Source: Methanosphaera sp.
Lineage (GTDB): Archaea > Methanobacteriota > Methanobacteria > Methanobacteriales > Methanobacteriaceae
Reading direction: 5' to 3'
Length of the DNA: 64,000 nucleotides
NCBI RefSeq assembly: GCF_022768985.1
Contig: NZ_JALEKL010000004.1
Coordinates: forward strand, 62,001-126,000
Of this stretch, positions 8,605 to 18,489 are shown in pieces (position 1 is the stretch's first letter; every line of letters begins with the position of its first letter). The translations under genes and the position numbers were made by a program. The notes beneath the pieces are model-generated. The model ran no database searches and was not told the origin of the DNA. It was given only the letters and a program-made list of their open reading frames with translations.

Positions 8605-11600
8605 ATGGACTCGGAGATAAATCTTGATTCATTTGATAAAAATAAGATAAAAAGAGCAAAGGAAATTATAATTGAAAATAATCTCTTTGATGATGAATAC
8701 TATGAATTAAACTATCCAAATACAATAGCTGAAGCTGATGATCTGTTAGAACACTACTTAACTGTTGGATATAAACTTGGATATGATCCATCAGAGGAAT
8801 TTAATACAAATGAATACATCAAAGAGCATGAACAACTACGTAAATACAATATAAATCCATTAATTTACTATGCAATAAATAATTTTGACAATAATGATGA
8901 TGATGGAAAATCTAGTGGAAAATCTGGTGATGATGATGTTGAATTAAAAGGTGATATAGATGATTATATTACAGATAATTCATCAATAAGAAAATATCAT
9001 GAAAGTCAGGATATATCAGAGCAAAATATGGATATTGCACAGTTAAGTGTTGATATTAATGATAAAATCAAGCAATTAAATGAAAAAAGTCAGGTTTATG
9101 TTGAAAGATTTATGCAGACAAATGAAAATGTAAAAGAAATCTATGATGAAAATACATCAAATTCAGCAATTAAAACAAATAATGAACTAACAGATGATGA
9201 TATTAAAAAGGCAAAACTATTAATTGAAGAAAACAACCTCTTTGATCCAATCTATTATAATAGTTGCTATCCACACGTATTTGAGAAGAACTCCGATCTT
9301 CTAGATCATTATCTTAATGAGGGCTATCTTAAGGGATTTAATCCATCTGAGTATTTTGATACTAATTTTTACATGCAATATGATGATGTTAAAAAAAGTG
9401 GTATGAACCCACTTATATTTTATGTATTGTATGATCTTGGATCAGAACGTAGAACTACAAATAAAGTTACACCAGATGATATACAAAAGGCAATTGATAT
9501 AATTAAAGATGAAAATCTATTTGATGAAAAATTCTACATAACACAGATTCCACAACTAAAAGATACATCACTTGATGCTTTAATGCACTATATCATTGAG
9601 GGATATAAGAATAATCTTAATCCATCAAAGAATTTTAACACACTTTTCTATAAGATGCGATATCTTGAAGGTAGTGATGATATAAATCCACTAGTTGACT
9701 ATGTATTAAATCATCATGATAATGAAACAATATTCAAACTTGGAGAATCTAAGATCAATGAATATGTAGAATTAATATATGATTCTAACAGATTTGATGA
9801 AAAATACTACAAAGATCAGACAAATCTAGATATGGGTGATAAAGCCTTAATAAAACACTACATAATAGAAGGTGAAATGCTAGGCTATAATCCAAATCAT
9901 GAATTTGACACAAAATACTACCTTGAAAATAATAGTGATGTAGTTTTAGCATCAGCAAATGCATTCTATCACTACCTGACAAAGGGAATTAGTAAAGGTA
10001 AACATCCAATAGCAACAAAAAGTGAAATTAACAAAAAACAACAACAAGAAGATGAATATAAAAGACAGGCAGAAATAATAGAAAAAAGCACACTATTTGA
10101 TAGTGAATACTACCTAAAACAGTATTCTGATGTTAAATATACAATGCAAAATCCAGCATATCATTACATATCACGAGGATATAAAGAATCTAAAAATCCA
10201 TCCAGATACTTTGATAACAACTACTACATGTATCGATATAAACATAGGCGTGGTGTTGATATAAATCCACTATATCACTACATAGTTGAGGGTGAAAATC
10301 TAGGATATGCATCAAAATACTTCTATAGTGATGTTGATAAAAAAGAGGCAGAAATAGAGATAAATACTGATATTATATCACAAAGCTATCCTAAATATGA
10401 TTCAACTGCTCCAAAAGTTTCAATTATAATACTAAATTATAATGGAGAAAAATATCTTAAAAAACTATTTGACTCAATTGATGAATCAACAAACTATCCA
10501 AACTATGAAGTTATAGTGGTAGAAAATGATTCAACAGATGATTCAATTGACATAATATGTGAATATAAAGAAAAACTAGACCTGGTTGTTCTTAAAAATA
10601 GGATTAATAAGACATATGCACAGGCATACAACGATGCAATAGAATATGCAACAGGTGAATATGTAATTTTCATGGACAATGATATAGAACTACTTGATGG
10701 ATGGCTTAATCATCTCATACAAACAGCACAAGAAAATGAAAATGTAGGAGTTGTAGGTGCAAAACTCATCTATCCTGACTGTAGTAATTCAATAAATAAC
10801 AAGGGAAAATCATACAAGCTACAACATACATCAGTAAAATTCATACAATCAGGTAAATACATACTTCCATATAATCGTGATGATGGACGGGTATACAGAT
10901 ACAATGAACATATAATAGAAGAAGTACCTGCTGTAAATGGATCATTAATGCTTATACGTCGTGATGTATTTGATGAAGTGGGAGGATTTGATGAAGAATA
11001 CATATATGGATATGAAGCTGTGGATTTATCACTTAGATTATATAAAAAAGGCTATGTAAATTATTATAATTCAAATGCAGCAGCATACCATAACAATCGT
11101 GCAACTGTTGATAATAGAATAGAAGGATTAGTAAACACACAAAAAGCATTAAATAATCAACACTTCGCAAAGAAATGGCAAAGATGGCTTAAAAAAGAAG
11201 TATTAAATGATAAGATACGATGTAATAGGTTCTTTACAGAAAAACCACTGAAATTCACCTTCATAACACTAGAAAAAGGAAAATATGCAGCAACAGGTGA
11301 ATATTTTATAGCACAAGGACTTGCCGAAGAACTAGAAAATAGGGGATATGAAGTAAATTTCATATCAAAAAGTAATGATGAAGATAAATTTAACATTGAC
11401 TGTGATGTTGATGTGATAATATCACTTGTAAATAGTTATAACATCGATAAAATCAAGGTAAAAAACAATCTTGTAATAAAAATAGCATGGATTCTTAACT
11501 GGCCTGAATGGTGGATAAATAAGTCATACTTTGAATCATATGACCTAGTATTATGTTCAAATAGTCGATCTCTTCACTATATTAATGAAAATTCAGGATA

Positions 11601-13056
11601 TGAAGCACAACTACTTGCTGTGGCAACAAATCCTGAAAAATTCAATCCAGATGTAAAGTCTAGAGAGGAATTTGAATGTGACTACATCTTTGCAGGAAAT
11701 GACTGGCATGATGAGCGTGAAATATCAGAAATATTAAATCCTGATGAAATACCATATAAATTTAAAATCTATGGAAAAAGATGGCAAAACTTTGAAAATC
11801 TAGAAAAATACAACATGGGACATCAATTATATGAAATAATGCCTGAAGTTTATGCATCAACAAAGATAATAATAGATGATGCAACAGATCTTACAGAAGT
11901 ACCATCAGGTGTAAATGGACGTATATTTGATGGACTTGCATCAGGAAAACTAGTTATAACAAACGGTGAAATAGGAGCAAAAGAATTATTTGGAGATAAA
12001 CTGCCAGTATATCATGATGCAGATTCACTAAAAGAACAGATAGAATTCTACCTAAGTGAACCAGAACTAATGGATGCAACAGTTGAGGAATTACGTAGTA
12101 TTGTATTAAAACAACATACATATAAGGTACGTGCAGATGAGTTAATTGAAATACTTGCAGATTTTGCATCTAAAGATCGTATAATAATAAAGTATCCAAC
12201 ACCAAGAGCACAAAATAAGTATCATTGGGGAGATTATCACTTTGGATTACAACTTCAGAAGGAATTTAACTTACATGGATATCCATCAAGACTTCAACTT
12301 CATGATGACTGGAGAAATAATACAGATGCACTCTATGATATAGTACTGGTACTTCGTGGTACAGGACTTTATGAGCCAAAACCATCACATTATAACATAC
12401 TATGGAATATTTCACATCCTAACCGTGTAAGTGTTGGTGAATACAATAGCTTTGATAAGGTTTATATTTCATCAAATTACTGGACAGAGAAGATAAAACC
12501 AGTACTTGATGTTGATGTAGAAGCACTACTTCAATGTACAAATCCACAGAGATTCCACAGACATTATGATGAACACTACAAAAGTCAACTATTATTTGTT
12601 GGAAATTCAAGAATGATATATCGTAAGATTTTACATGATCTTCTACCAACAGATTATGATCTTCAAATCTATGGAAATAACTGGGAAGGAATACTTGATG
12701 ATAAATACATAACAGATAATTATATTCCAAATGAGGAAGTATACAGGGCATATTCATCATGTGATGTACTACTAAATGATCACTGGGATGACATGCTTGA
12801 GAAAGGTTTTATATCAAATAGAATCTTTGATGCTCTTGCATGTGGTGCAACAATAGTATCAGATCATGTAAAGGGAATTGAAGATGTCTTTGGTGATAGT
12901 GTTATTGTATATGAAGATAAAGAAGATCTTCCAGCAAAAATAGAAGAAGCATTAAATCGTGAACCTGTAGAAGTAGATGTTGTAGCTGAACATACATATG
13001 CAAAGCGTGTTGAAAAAATTATTGCAGATTATGAAGAAAAGATAAATAAAAAATAG
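8605..13056 (+). CDS. Giant multidomain glycosyltransferase: N-terminal repeats, GT-A domain, two CgeB-like GT-B modules
   Basis: A 1483-residue protein with no signal peptide or membrane segment, so probably cytoplasmic. Residues about 12-570 hold five copies of a repeat of about 80 residues with the pattern LFDxxYYxxxY...HYLxxGYxxGxNPSxxFDTxxY...NPLxxY, a module seen in large glycan-synthesis proteins. An acidic linker (about 95-190) follows copy one. Residues about 605-850 are a GT2 domain (VSIIILNYNGEKYLKKLF; FMDNDIELLDGW). Residues about 880-1188 and 1190-1480 are two related modules resembling CgeB-type GT-B domains (GRIFDGLASGKLVITNGE; NRIFDALACGATIVSDHV). It probably builds a surface polymer in several steps. 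Acceptor unknown. Confidence 0.82.
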   Translation: MDSEINLDSFDKNKIKRAKEIIIENNLFDDEYYELNYPNTIAEADDLLEHYLTVGYKLGYDPSEEFNTNEYIKEHEQLRKYNINPLIYYAINNFDNNDDDGKSSGKSGDDDVELKGDIDDYITDNSSIRKYHESQDISEQNMDIAQLSVDINDKIKQLNEKSQVYVERFMQTNENVKEIYDENTSNSAIKTNNELTDDDIKKAKLLIEENNLFDPIYYNSCYPHVFEKNSDLLDHYLNEGYLKGFNPSEYFDTNFYMQYDDVKKSGMNPLIFYVLYDLGSERRTTNKVTPDDIQKAIDIIKDENLFDEKFYITQIPQLKDTSLDALMHYIIEGYKNNLNPSKNFNTLFYKMRYLEGSDDINPLVDYVLNHHDNETIFKLGESKINEYVELIYDSNRFDEKYYKDQTNLDMGDKALIKHYIIEGEMLGYNPNHEFDTKYYLENNSDVVLASANAFYHYLTKGISKGKHPIATKSEINKKQQQEDEYKRQAEIIEKSTLFDSEYYLKQYSDVKYTMQNPAYHYISRGYKESKNPSRYFDNNYYMYRYKHRRGVDINPLYHYIVEGENLGYASKYFYSDVDKKEAEIEINTDIISQSYPKYDSTAPKVSIIILNYNGEKYLKKLFDSIDESTNYPNYEVIVVENDSTDDSIDIICEYKEKLDLVVLKNRINKTYAQAYNDAIEYATGEYVIFMDNDIELLDGWLNHLIQTAQENENVGVVGAKLIYPDCSNSINNKGKSYKLQHTSVKFIQSGKYILPYNRDDGRVYRYNEHIIEEVPAVNGSLMLIRRDVFDEVGGFDEEYIYGYEAVDLSLRLYKKGYVNYYNSNAAAYHNNRATVDNRIEGLVNTQKALNNQHFAKKWQRWLKKEVLNDKIRCNRFFTEKPLKFTFITLEKGKYAATGEYFIAQGLAEELENRGYEVNFISKSNDEDKFNIDCDVDVIISLVNSYNIDKIKVKNNLVIKIAWILNWPEWWINKSYFESYDLVLCSNSRSLHYINENSGYEAQLLAVATNPEKFNPDVKSREEFECDYIFAGNDWHDEREISEILNPDEIPYKFKIYGKRWQNFENLEKYNMGHQLYEIMPEVYASTKIIIDDATDLTEVPSGVNGRIFDGLASGKLVITNGEIGAKELFGDKLPVYHDADSLKEQIEFYLSEPELMDATVEELRSIVLKQHTYKVRADELIEILADFASKDRIIIKYPTPRAQNKYHWGDYHFGLQLQKEFNLHGYPSRLQLHDDWRNNTDALYDIVLVLRGTGLYEPKPSHYNILWNISHPNRVSVGEYNSFDKVYISSNYWTEKIKPVLDVDVEALLQCTNPQRFHRHYDEHYKSQLLFVGNSRMIYRKILHDLLPTDYDLQIYGNNWEGILDDKYITDNYIPNEEVYRAYSSCDVLLNDHWDDMLEKGFISNRIFDALACGATIVSDHVKGIEDVFGDSVIVYEDKEDLPAKIEEALNREPVEVDVVAEHTYAKRVEKIIADYEEKINKK

Positions 13057-13127
13057 TTAAAAATTAAAATAAAAAAAAATAAAAAAAGAGTAGATTTGGT
13101 GGGATTATATTTCACCAAAAATTCTTT

Positions 13128-14465
13128 TTATTTCATCATACGTCTCATGATTTTACCCATAGGTCCTGACATGTTACGTTTACCCATTCCACCTTTAAGG
13201 GCTTTTTTAGTTACATTATAGTATTTTAGAAGATCTTTAACATCCTCATTTTTAAGTCCTGCTCCACGACTTATACGACTTATTCTTGACTTTTTAATAA
13301 CTTCTGGATTTTCAAGTTCATAGTCTGTCATTGATTGCATTAGAACTTTATATTTTTCTAGTTTTTCCTCTGTTTCCATGGTAGCACTAGCAGGTATTTG
13401 TGATCCCATACCAGGTATGAGTTTCATTATACTTTGTAGTGATCCCATCTTTTTCATCATTCCAAGCTGATTTTGCATATCTTTTAGTGTGAATTTACCA
13501 GAAACAATAGATTCTACCATTTCCTTGTCTTCTTTATCAGCTGTTACTTCTGATGCTTTTTCAATAAGAGTTTCTATATCTCCCATTCCAAGAAGTCTTG
13601 AGATGAATCTTTCAGGATCAAATGCTTCAAAGTCATCTACACGTTCTCCTGTACCAATAAATTTAATTGGAGCTCTGATTTCTGCTACTGCAGATAGAGC
13701 ACCTCCTCCTTTTGCTGATCCATCAAGTTTACTTACAATAATTGATCCAATTTCTGTTGTTTCTTTGAATGCTTTTGCTTGTTGTCTTGCTTGCTGTCCT
13801 ATTGTTCCATCAATTACAAGTATTACTTCATCAGGTTCTACTACTGTACTAAGGGTTCTCATTTCCTCAAGAAGATCTTCTTCTTCTTTATGACGTCCTG
13901 CTGTATCTACAATTACAATGTCGTATTTGTTTCCAAATGCATCAAGTCCTTTTTGTGCAAGATCTACTGCATCTTTATTTTCTGGTTCTCCAAATACTGG
14001 TATGTCAAGATCTTCTGTTAATTGTTTTAGCTGTTCATATGCAGCTGGTCTCCATGTATCTGTACATACAATTGCTGAGGTAAGTCCTCTTTTTTTAAGA
14101 TTTTTTGCAAGTTTTACTGTGGTTGTTGTTTTACCACTTCCCTGCAGACCAAACATCATTAGTTTGTATGGCTTTTTAGTAATTTTTAGTTCTTCTGGTT
14201 TTTGTCCAATTAAATTTACAAGTTCTTGATATACAATACGCATTACATGTTCTTTAGGACTTAATCCTTTAGGTAGTTCTTCTTCTAATGCTTTTTGTTC
14301 TATTTGTTTTGTGAGTTTAAATACTACTTTTACATTTACATCTGATTGAATGAGTGCTTTTTGAATATCTTTTGTTATCTCTTTTAGCACTTTTTTATCA
14401 ATTACTGACATTCCTGAAATCTTTTTCATTGTTTTTGTTAGGCTGTCACTTAATCCTTCAAGCAT
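13128..14465 (-). CDS. srp54: Signal recognition particle GTPase SRP54
   Basis: Binds 7S RNA and signal sequences and delivers ribosomes to FtsY at the membrane. The N domain occupies residues 1-90. The G domain has G1 [15 protein letters not shown] (about 105-119), the [14 protein letters not shown] element, [12 protein letters not shown] and [14 protein letters not shown]. The M domain (about 300-445) has [17 protein letters not shown], the methionine-rich segment, and [19 protein letters not shown] for RNA binding. The 445-residue length is standard. The SD GGAGGTAG is seven bases from the ATG. It stands alone on the minus strand, divergent from hpt. Confidence 0.97.
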   Translation of the reverse strand: MLEGLSDSLTKTMKKISGMSVIDKKVLKEITKDIQKALIQSDVNVKVVFKLTKQIEQKALEEELPKGLSPKEHVMRIVYQELVNLIGQKPEELKITKKPYKLMMFGLQGSGKTTTTVKLAKNLKKRGLTSAIVCTDTWRPAAYEQLKQLTEDLDIPVFGEPENKDAVDLAQKGLDAFGNKYDIVIVDTAGRHKEEEDLLEEMRTLSTVVEPDEVILVIDGTIGQQARQQAKAFKETTEIGSIIVSKLDGSAKGGGALSAVAEIRAPIKFIGTGERVDDFEAFDPERFISRLLGMGDIETLIEKASEVTADKEDKEMVESIVSGKFTLKDMQNQLGMMKKMGSLQSIMKLIPGMGSQIPASATMETEEKLEKYKVLMQSMTDYELENPEVIKKSRISRISRGAGLKNEDVKDLLKYYNVTKKALKGGMGKRNMSGPMGKIMRRMMK

Positions 14466-14647
14466 TATTTCTACCTCCTAATTTTGTGTTGTGATCTATG
14501 ATAATATTTTTTATATTTAATATCATTTATTATATTTATAATATATTGTTGCTGATTTAATAAAGATTTTTTTATAATTTAAAAAAGAAATATAATAATA
14601 TTATAGAAAATTTAAAATGAAAATTATTTAAAAGGAATTGGTTTATT

Positions 14648-15208
14648 ATGTTAGATGAATTGAAAAAATCATTAGTTGAATGTCCTGTTGTTAAAAAAGG
14701 TGAATATTTCTATTTTGTACATCCTATAAGTGATGGTGTACCTCTTGTTGAGGCTGATCTTCTTAATGAGATTATGGATTATATTATTGATCATTATAAT
14801 CTTAACTTAGTTGATAAAATTGTAGGTGTTGAATCTATGGGTATTCCTCTTGCAACAGCTCTTTCAATTAAAACTGGTATTCCATTTGTAATTATTCGTA
14901 AAAGATCATATGGTCTTGATGGTGAATGTGCTGTTCATCAAAAAACAGGTTATGGTGAAAGTGAACTTTACATTAATGGAATTAATGCTGATGATAATAT
15001 TCTTCTTATTGATGATGTTGTAAGTACTGGTGGAACATTAATGAGTGTAATTAATGCTCTTGATGATATAGGTGTGAACTTAGTTTATACAATAGTTCCA
15101 ATAGAAAAAGATGATGGTCGTGTTATTGTTGAAGAAAACACAGGACATACTCTTGAAACACTTGTTAAAATTAAGATGGTTGATGGTAAAGTAACACTTG
15201 TTGAATAG
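14648..15208 (+). CDS. hpt: Archaeal hypoxanthine/guanine (or adenine) phosphoribosyltransferase
   Basis: Salvages purine bases with PRPP to give nucleotides. The PRPP-binding signature [16 protein letters not shown] lies near residues 119-134, preceded by [16 protein letters not shown] and the [13 protein letters not shown] segment typical of the archaeal Hpt branch. At 186 residues it has the usual length for that branch, which resembles bacterial Apt in sequence but often prefers hypoxanthine and guanine. The stop lies 28 bases before the dph2 start with no promoter in between, so they are probably co-transcribed. Base preference cannot be settled from sequence. Confidence 0.88.
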   Translation: MLDELKKSLVECPVVKKGEYFYFVHPISDGVPLVEADLLNEIMDYIIDHYNLNLVDKIVGVESMGIPLATALSIKTGIPFVIIRKRSYGLDGECAVHQKTGYGESELYINGINADDNILLIDDVVSTGGTLMSVINALDDIGVNLVYTIVPIEKDDGRVIVEENTGHTLETLVKIKMVDGKVTLVE

Positions 15209-15236
15209 TTACAAAGTAAGGGGAGTTAATTTTTAG

Positions 15237-16256
15237 ATGCCAACAATTGATTATAACTATAAAATTGATGATATAGTAGCAAAGATAGAAGAACTTGATG
15301 CAAAAAATGTAATACTTCAATTTCCAGAAGGACTGAAAATGGATGCAACAGAAGTTGCAAATGAAATTGATGAAAAAACACCAACTGATGTAAACATACT
15401 AATTGATGCTGATGCATGTTTTGGAGCATGTGACCTTGCAGATCATAAAGTAAATGGACATATGGACTTAGTTGTACACTTTGCACATACTACTCTTGGT
15501 CTTGAAACTGATTGTCCTGTAATGTATATTGAAGCTTCATCATCTGCTGATATTAAAGCACCACTTCTTGATGCACTCTCTAAAATTGAAGATCCAGATG
15601 TTAAATGTGTAGGTGTTATAACAACAACACAACATATTCATAATCTTGATGATATGATACAAATCATAAAAGATGAAGGATACGATGTAAAAACCTCACC
15701 TGGTGTTACAACAGCAAAAGGACAGGTACTTGGATGTAACTTTACATCAATAAAAAATCTTGATGTTGATGTAATAATATATGTTGGAAGTGGAGATTTC
15801 CATGCACTTGGAGTTAAACTTTTCACAAAAAAACCAGTAATTGTTGCCGACCCATTTAAGGGATCTGCACGTGATATAGAAGAGTTTTATGATAGAATAT
15901 TAAGGGTAAGATTTGCAAGAATTACAAAGGCAAAAGATGCAAAAAGCTTTGGAATTATAATATCATCAAAGAAAGGACAGCTAAGATTTGATCTTGCATT
16001 AAAACTTAAAAAGCTTATAAAAGAACATGGCTTTGATGCACAGATTCTTAACATGGACTATATTTCACCAGATAGACTTCTTCCATTTAATCTTGATGCA
16101 TATGTAATGACTGCATGTCCAAGAATTGCAATTGATGATAATGCAATGTATAAAAAGCCAATTCTTACACCACAAGAACTTGAAATAGTATTAGGTATCC
16201 GTACATGGGATGATTATCTTATGGATGAAATCATAATACATGATAAACAACAATAA
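15237..16256 (+). CDS. dph2: Diphthamide biosynthesis radical enzyme Dph2
   Basis: Uses a [4Fe-4S] cluster to cleave SAM unconventionally and transfer the 3-amino-3-carboxypropyl group to the target histidine of elongation factor 2. Three cysteines at the right positions ligate the cluster: DADACFGACDLADH (about 59-72), VLGCNFTSI (about 165) and MTACPRIAIDD (about 290). GSGDFHALGVKLF and FKGSARDIEEFYDR are further family blocks. At 339 residues it is a standard archaeal homodimer subunit. It follows hpt closely and has an ATG near a GGGGAG site. Confidence 0.95.
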   Translation: MPTIDYNYKIDDIVAKIEELDAKNVILQFPEGLKMDATEVANEIDEKTPTDVNILIDADACFGACDLADHKVNGHMDLVVHFAHTTLGLETDCPVMYIEASSSADIKAPLLDALSKIEDPDVKCVGVITTTQHIHNLDDMIQIIKDEGYDVKTSPGVTTAKGQVLGCNFTSIKNLDVDVIIYVGSGDFHALGVKLFTKKPVIVADPFKGSARDIEEFYDRILRVRFARITKAKDAKSFGIIISSKKGQLRFDLALKLKKLIKEHGFDAQILNMDYISPDRLLPFNLDAYVMTACPRIAIDDNAMYKKPILTPQELEIVLGIRTWDDYLMDEIIIHDKQQ

Positions 16257-16362
16257 ATAGGAAAATTATATTATTAAAGAATATTAAATATATAGTAATA
16301 TATTAGATTTTTATAAATTTTTTATCCATTAATTCAATATAATTTAAAGGGGATGTTTTATA

Positions 16363-16941
16363 ATGAACCATAAACAAGGTGATGTAGTATTACCTGGAGA
16401 AGTTTTATGTACTTATGAGGAATTTATTCCCTCAGATTGGACATATGTTGAGGATGGATATATTAAAGCATCAATTTTTGGATATCTTAAAGTTGATGAT
16501 ATGAATAAGGAGATTTCCATAGTTGCAGATAATGCTCCAGAACATATAAAAGTTGGAGATCGTATTATTGGTCATGTAACTGAGGTAAAACAGTATAAAG
16601 CTCTTATTACAGTGAAAAAAATTGTTGGCAACAATCGTGATATTGTTGCAGGATATAAGGGCTATATTCATATTTCACATGCAACAGATGATTATGTCTG
16701 TTCTATGCATGAACTCTTTAAGATTGGAGATATAATTGAAGCAGAAGTTATTAATAAAATTGGCTCAGAATTTATTGAGCTTACAACAGCTGATGATGAT
16801 TTAGGGATTATAAAGGCAATGTGTGTATTTTGTCGTAAGTTTATGAAATTAGCTGGAGATAAATTAGTTTGTGAATGTGAACATTCAACTACACGTAAAT
16901 TATCAAGTAATTATGGGAGAATATTAGATGAAAATTATTGA
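16363..16941 (+). CDS. csl4: Exosome RNA-binding subunit Csl4
   Basis: Cap subunit of the archaeal exosome that recruits DnaG and binds RNA. The N-terminal domain starts QGDVVLPGEVLCTYEEFIPS (written here in part) and is followed by an S1 domain at about residues 60-145 (KVGDRIIGHVTEV, YKGYIHISHA). The C-terminal zinc ribbon has CVFCRKFM and LVCECEHS, four cysteines. The 192-residue length is normal. Its last 14 bases overlap the start of rpoL, a pairing conserved in Methanobacteriales. The SD AAAGGGGATG precedes the ATG. Confidence 0.94.
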   Translation: MNHKQGDVVLPGEVLCTYEEFIPSDWTYVEDGYIKASIFGYLKVDDMNKEISIVADNAPEHIKVGDRIIGHVTEVKQYKALITVKKIVGNNRDIVAGYKGYIHISHATDDYVCSMHELFKIGDIIEAEVINKIGSEFIELTTADDDLGIIKAMCVFCRKFMKLAGDKLVCECEHSTTRKLSSNYGRILDENY

Positions 16942-17194
16942 AGAAGACGCTGAAAAATTAGTATTAGAAATTACAGGAGAAAGCCACACAATCTGTAACA
17001 TTTTAAGAAAAAGACTTATGAGTCAAGATGATATTTATGCAGCAGCATATGATATTACACACCCTCTTATTGGAGAACCAGAATTTGAAGTTCACAGTCC
17101 ATCTCCAAGAGACTCTATAACAAGAGCTGCAAATGAAGTTAAAGGTGAAGCAGCAGACTTTAAAGATGCAGTACTTGCAGCTTTTGATGAATAG
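16928..17194 (+). CDS. rpoL: DNA-directed RNA polymerase subunit L (Rpo11/Rpb11)
   Basis: 88-residue partner of subunit D in the RNA polymerase assembly platform. The alpha-like dimerisation motif is GESHTICNILRKRLMSQDDIYAAAYDITHPL in outline, with HTICNILRKRL and FEVHSPSPRD diagnostic. The ATG lies inside the end of csl4 and depends on translational coupling. A hairpin with a T-run immediately after the stop probably ends the csl4-rpoL transcript. Confidence 0.95.
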   Translation: MKIIEEDAEKLVLEITGESHTICNILRKRLMSQDDIYAAAYDITHPLIGEPEFEVHSPSPRDSITRAANEVKGEAADFKDAVLAAFDE

Positions 17195-17196
17195 AT

Positions 17197-17233
17197 TTTT
17201 TGGAATAGTTTATTGTAGGATTTAATTCCAAAA
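17197..17233 (+). terminator. Hairpin plus T-run after rpoL
   Basis: TTTTGGAAT and ATTCCAAAA form a nine-base inverted repeat starting two bases behind the rpoL stop, followed within two bases by a run of eight or more T. Archaea generally terminate on T-tracts; the stem would add RNA 3'-end protection. Confidence 0.6.
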
Positions 17234-17367
17234 CTTTTTTTTACTTTTTTTTTTAATCTTACAAAAAAAATTTCTTATTTTTTTTAATTCAAATTTTATA
17301 AATTATTTATAAACACTTTTTTTTAATAGAAATTTACATTTATCTATAAATTACAAAATATCATACC

Positions 17368-17796
17368 ATGATGAAGTATAGAAATCCAGCATTAACAGTT
17401 GATACAATAATAATAAAAGATTCACAAATTGTACTAATTAAACGATTAAATGATCCACATAAGAATTCATGGGCACTTCCTGGTGGATTTGTAGAATATA
17501 ATGAAAAGGTAGAAATAGCAGCAGTACGTGAAGCAAAAGAAGAAACAGGACTTGATGTAAAATTAAATCAACTAGTAGGAGTATATTCAGATCCAAGTCG
17601 TGACCCAAGAGGACATACAGTAAGTGTTGTATATACAGCTGAAATTGTAAATGGAGAACTTAACTCAGGTAGTGATGCAAAAGATGCAAAATTTATAGAT
17701 ATAGATACACTAGATGATATAAGCCTTGCATTTGACCATAATGAAATACTCACAGATGCTAAAAATATGAACTTACTTCAAAGCATTGAGAAATAA
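17368..17796 (+). CDS. Nudix hydrolase (ADP-ribose pyrophosphatase-like)
   Basis: Hydrolyses a nucleoside diphosphate linked to another moiety. The full Nudix box GX5EX7REUXEEXGU is present as GGFVEYNEKVEIAAVREAKE followed by ETGLD (about residues 38-62). The N-terminal TVDTIIIKDSQIVLIKR and the SDPSRDPRGHTVSVVY element after the box match archaeal ADP-ribose pyrophosphatases. 142 residues. No ribosome binding site is visible before ATGATG and a TATA-like element sits about 25 bases upstream, so the mRNA may be leaderless. Substrate not provable from sequence. Confidence 0.88.
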   Translation: MMKYRNPALTVDTIIIKDSQIVLIKRLNDPHKNSWALPGGFVEYNEKVEIAAVREAKEETGLDVKLNQLVGVYSDPSRDPRGHTVSVVYTAEIVNGELNSGSDAKDAKFIDIDTLDDISLAFDHNEILTDAKNMNLLQSIEK

Positions 17797-17935
17797 AAAA
17801 TACTACTTATTGAATACAATTTTTTATATTTAACAAAATTTATTTTATATTGAAAAAACAAATAGTATTATACAGATATAAAAAAAAATTAATAATTTTA
17901 TAAATTTACAAATTTACAGGAGATCATGATTATAG

Positions 17936-18253
17936 ATGGAATTTTGTCCAGATTGTGGAAAAGTTTTATTTCCAATAAATGGTAAGTTCATATGTGAAGA
18001 CTGTAACTATGAAAAAGGAGTAACAGAAGAATCAAAAAAACAATATGAAGTTACTGAAAAAGTTGATAAAGAAGATACAGTAATTGTAACAGATAGTAAT
18101 GTTAAAACTTTACCAACAATAAAAGTAATTTGTCCAAAATGTCAAAATAAAGTTGCATTTTGGTGGTTACAACAAACAAGAAGTGCAGATGAATCAGAAA
18201 CAAGATTTTTCAGATGTACAGATTGTGACTACACATGGAGAGAATACGACTAA
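17936..18253 (+). CDS. tfs: Transcription factor S (TFIIS-like cleavage factor)
   Basis: Rescues arrested RNA polymerase by stimulating transcript cleavage. The N-terminal zinc ribbon is [10 protein letters not shown]...CEDCNY and the C-terminal ribbon is CPKCQNKV...CTDCDYTW. Between the last two Cys pairs lies [15 protein letters not shown], containing the catalytic Asp-Glu hairpin that inserts into the polymerase funnel. 105 residues, normal. The SD GGAGATCA sits upstream of the ATG. Monocistronic by spacing. Confidence 0.96.
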   Translation: MEFCPDCGKVLFPINGKFICEDCNYEKGVTEESKKQYEVTEKVDKEDTVIVTDSNVKTLPTIKVICPKCQNKVAFWWLQQTRSADESETRFFRCTDCDYTWREYD

Positions 18254-18489
18254 ATTCTCTCATTTAAATTCTTTTTTTTAAGATAGATTAAAAAATAATA
18301 ACTTTTTTTTATCTATAAAAAAAAGAAGATAATAAAAAATAATACTTAAAATAGAAGATAATTTCTTAAGTATTTTTCTTAAATCACTTTGTTATTTTAT
18401 TTTTTTTATTAAAACGTGCTTTTAGAAATATTTTATCATAAAAGAACAGTCTTTTATGTGGAAATATATTATAATTTTTTTGTGATAAT

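Noticed and set aside
13489-14229. Long open frames opposite srp54
   Set aside because: They are mirror images of the codon bias of srp54, rich in Ser and Phe, with no start signals.
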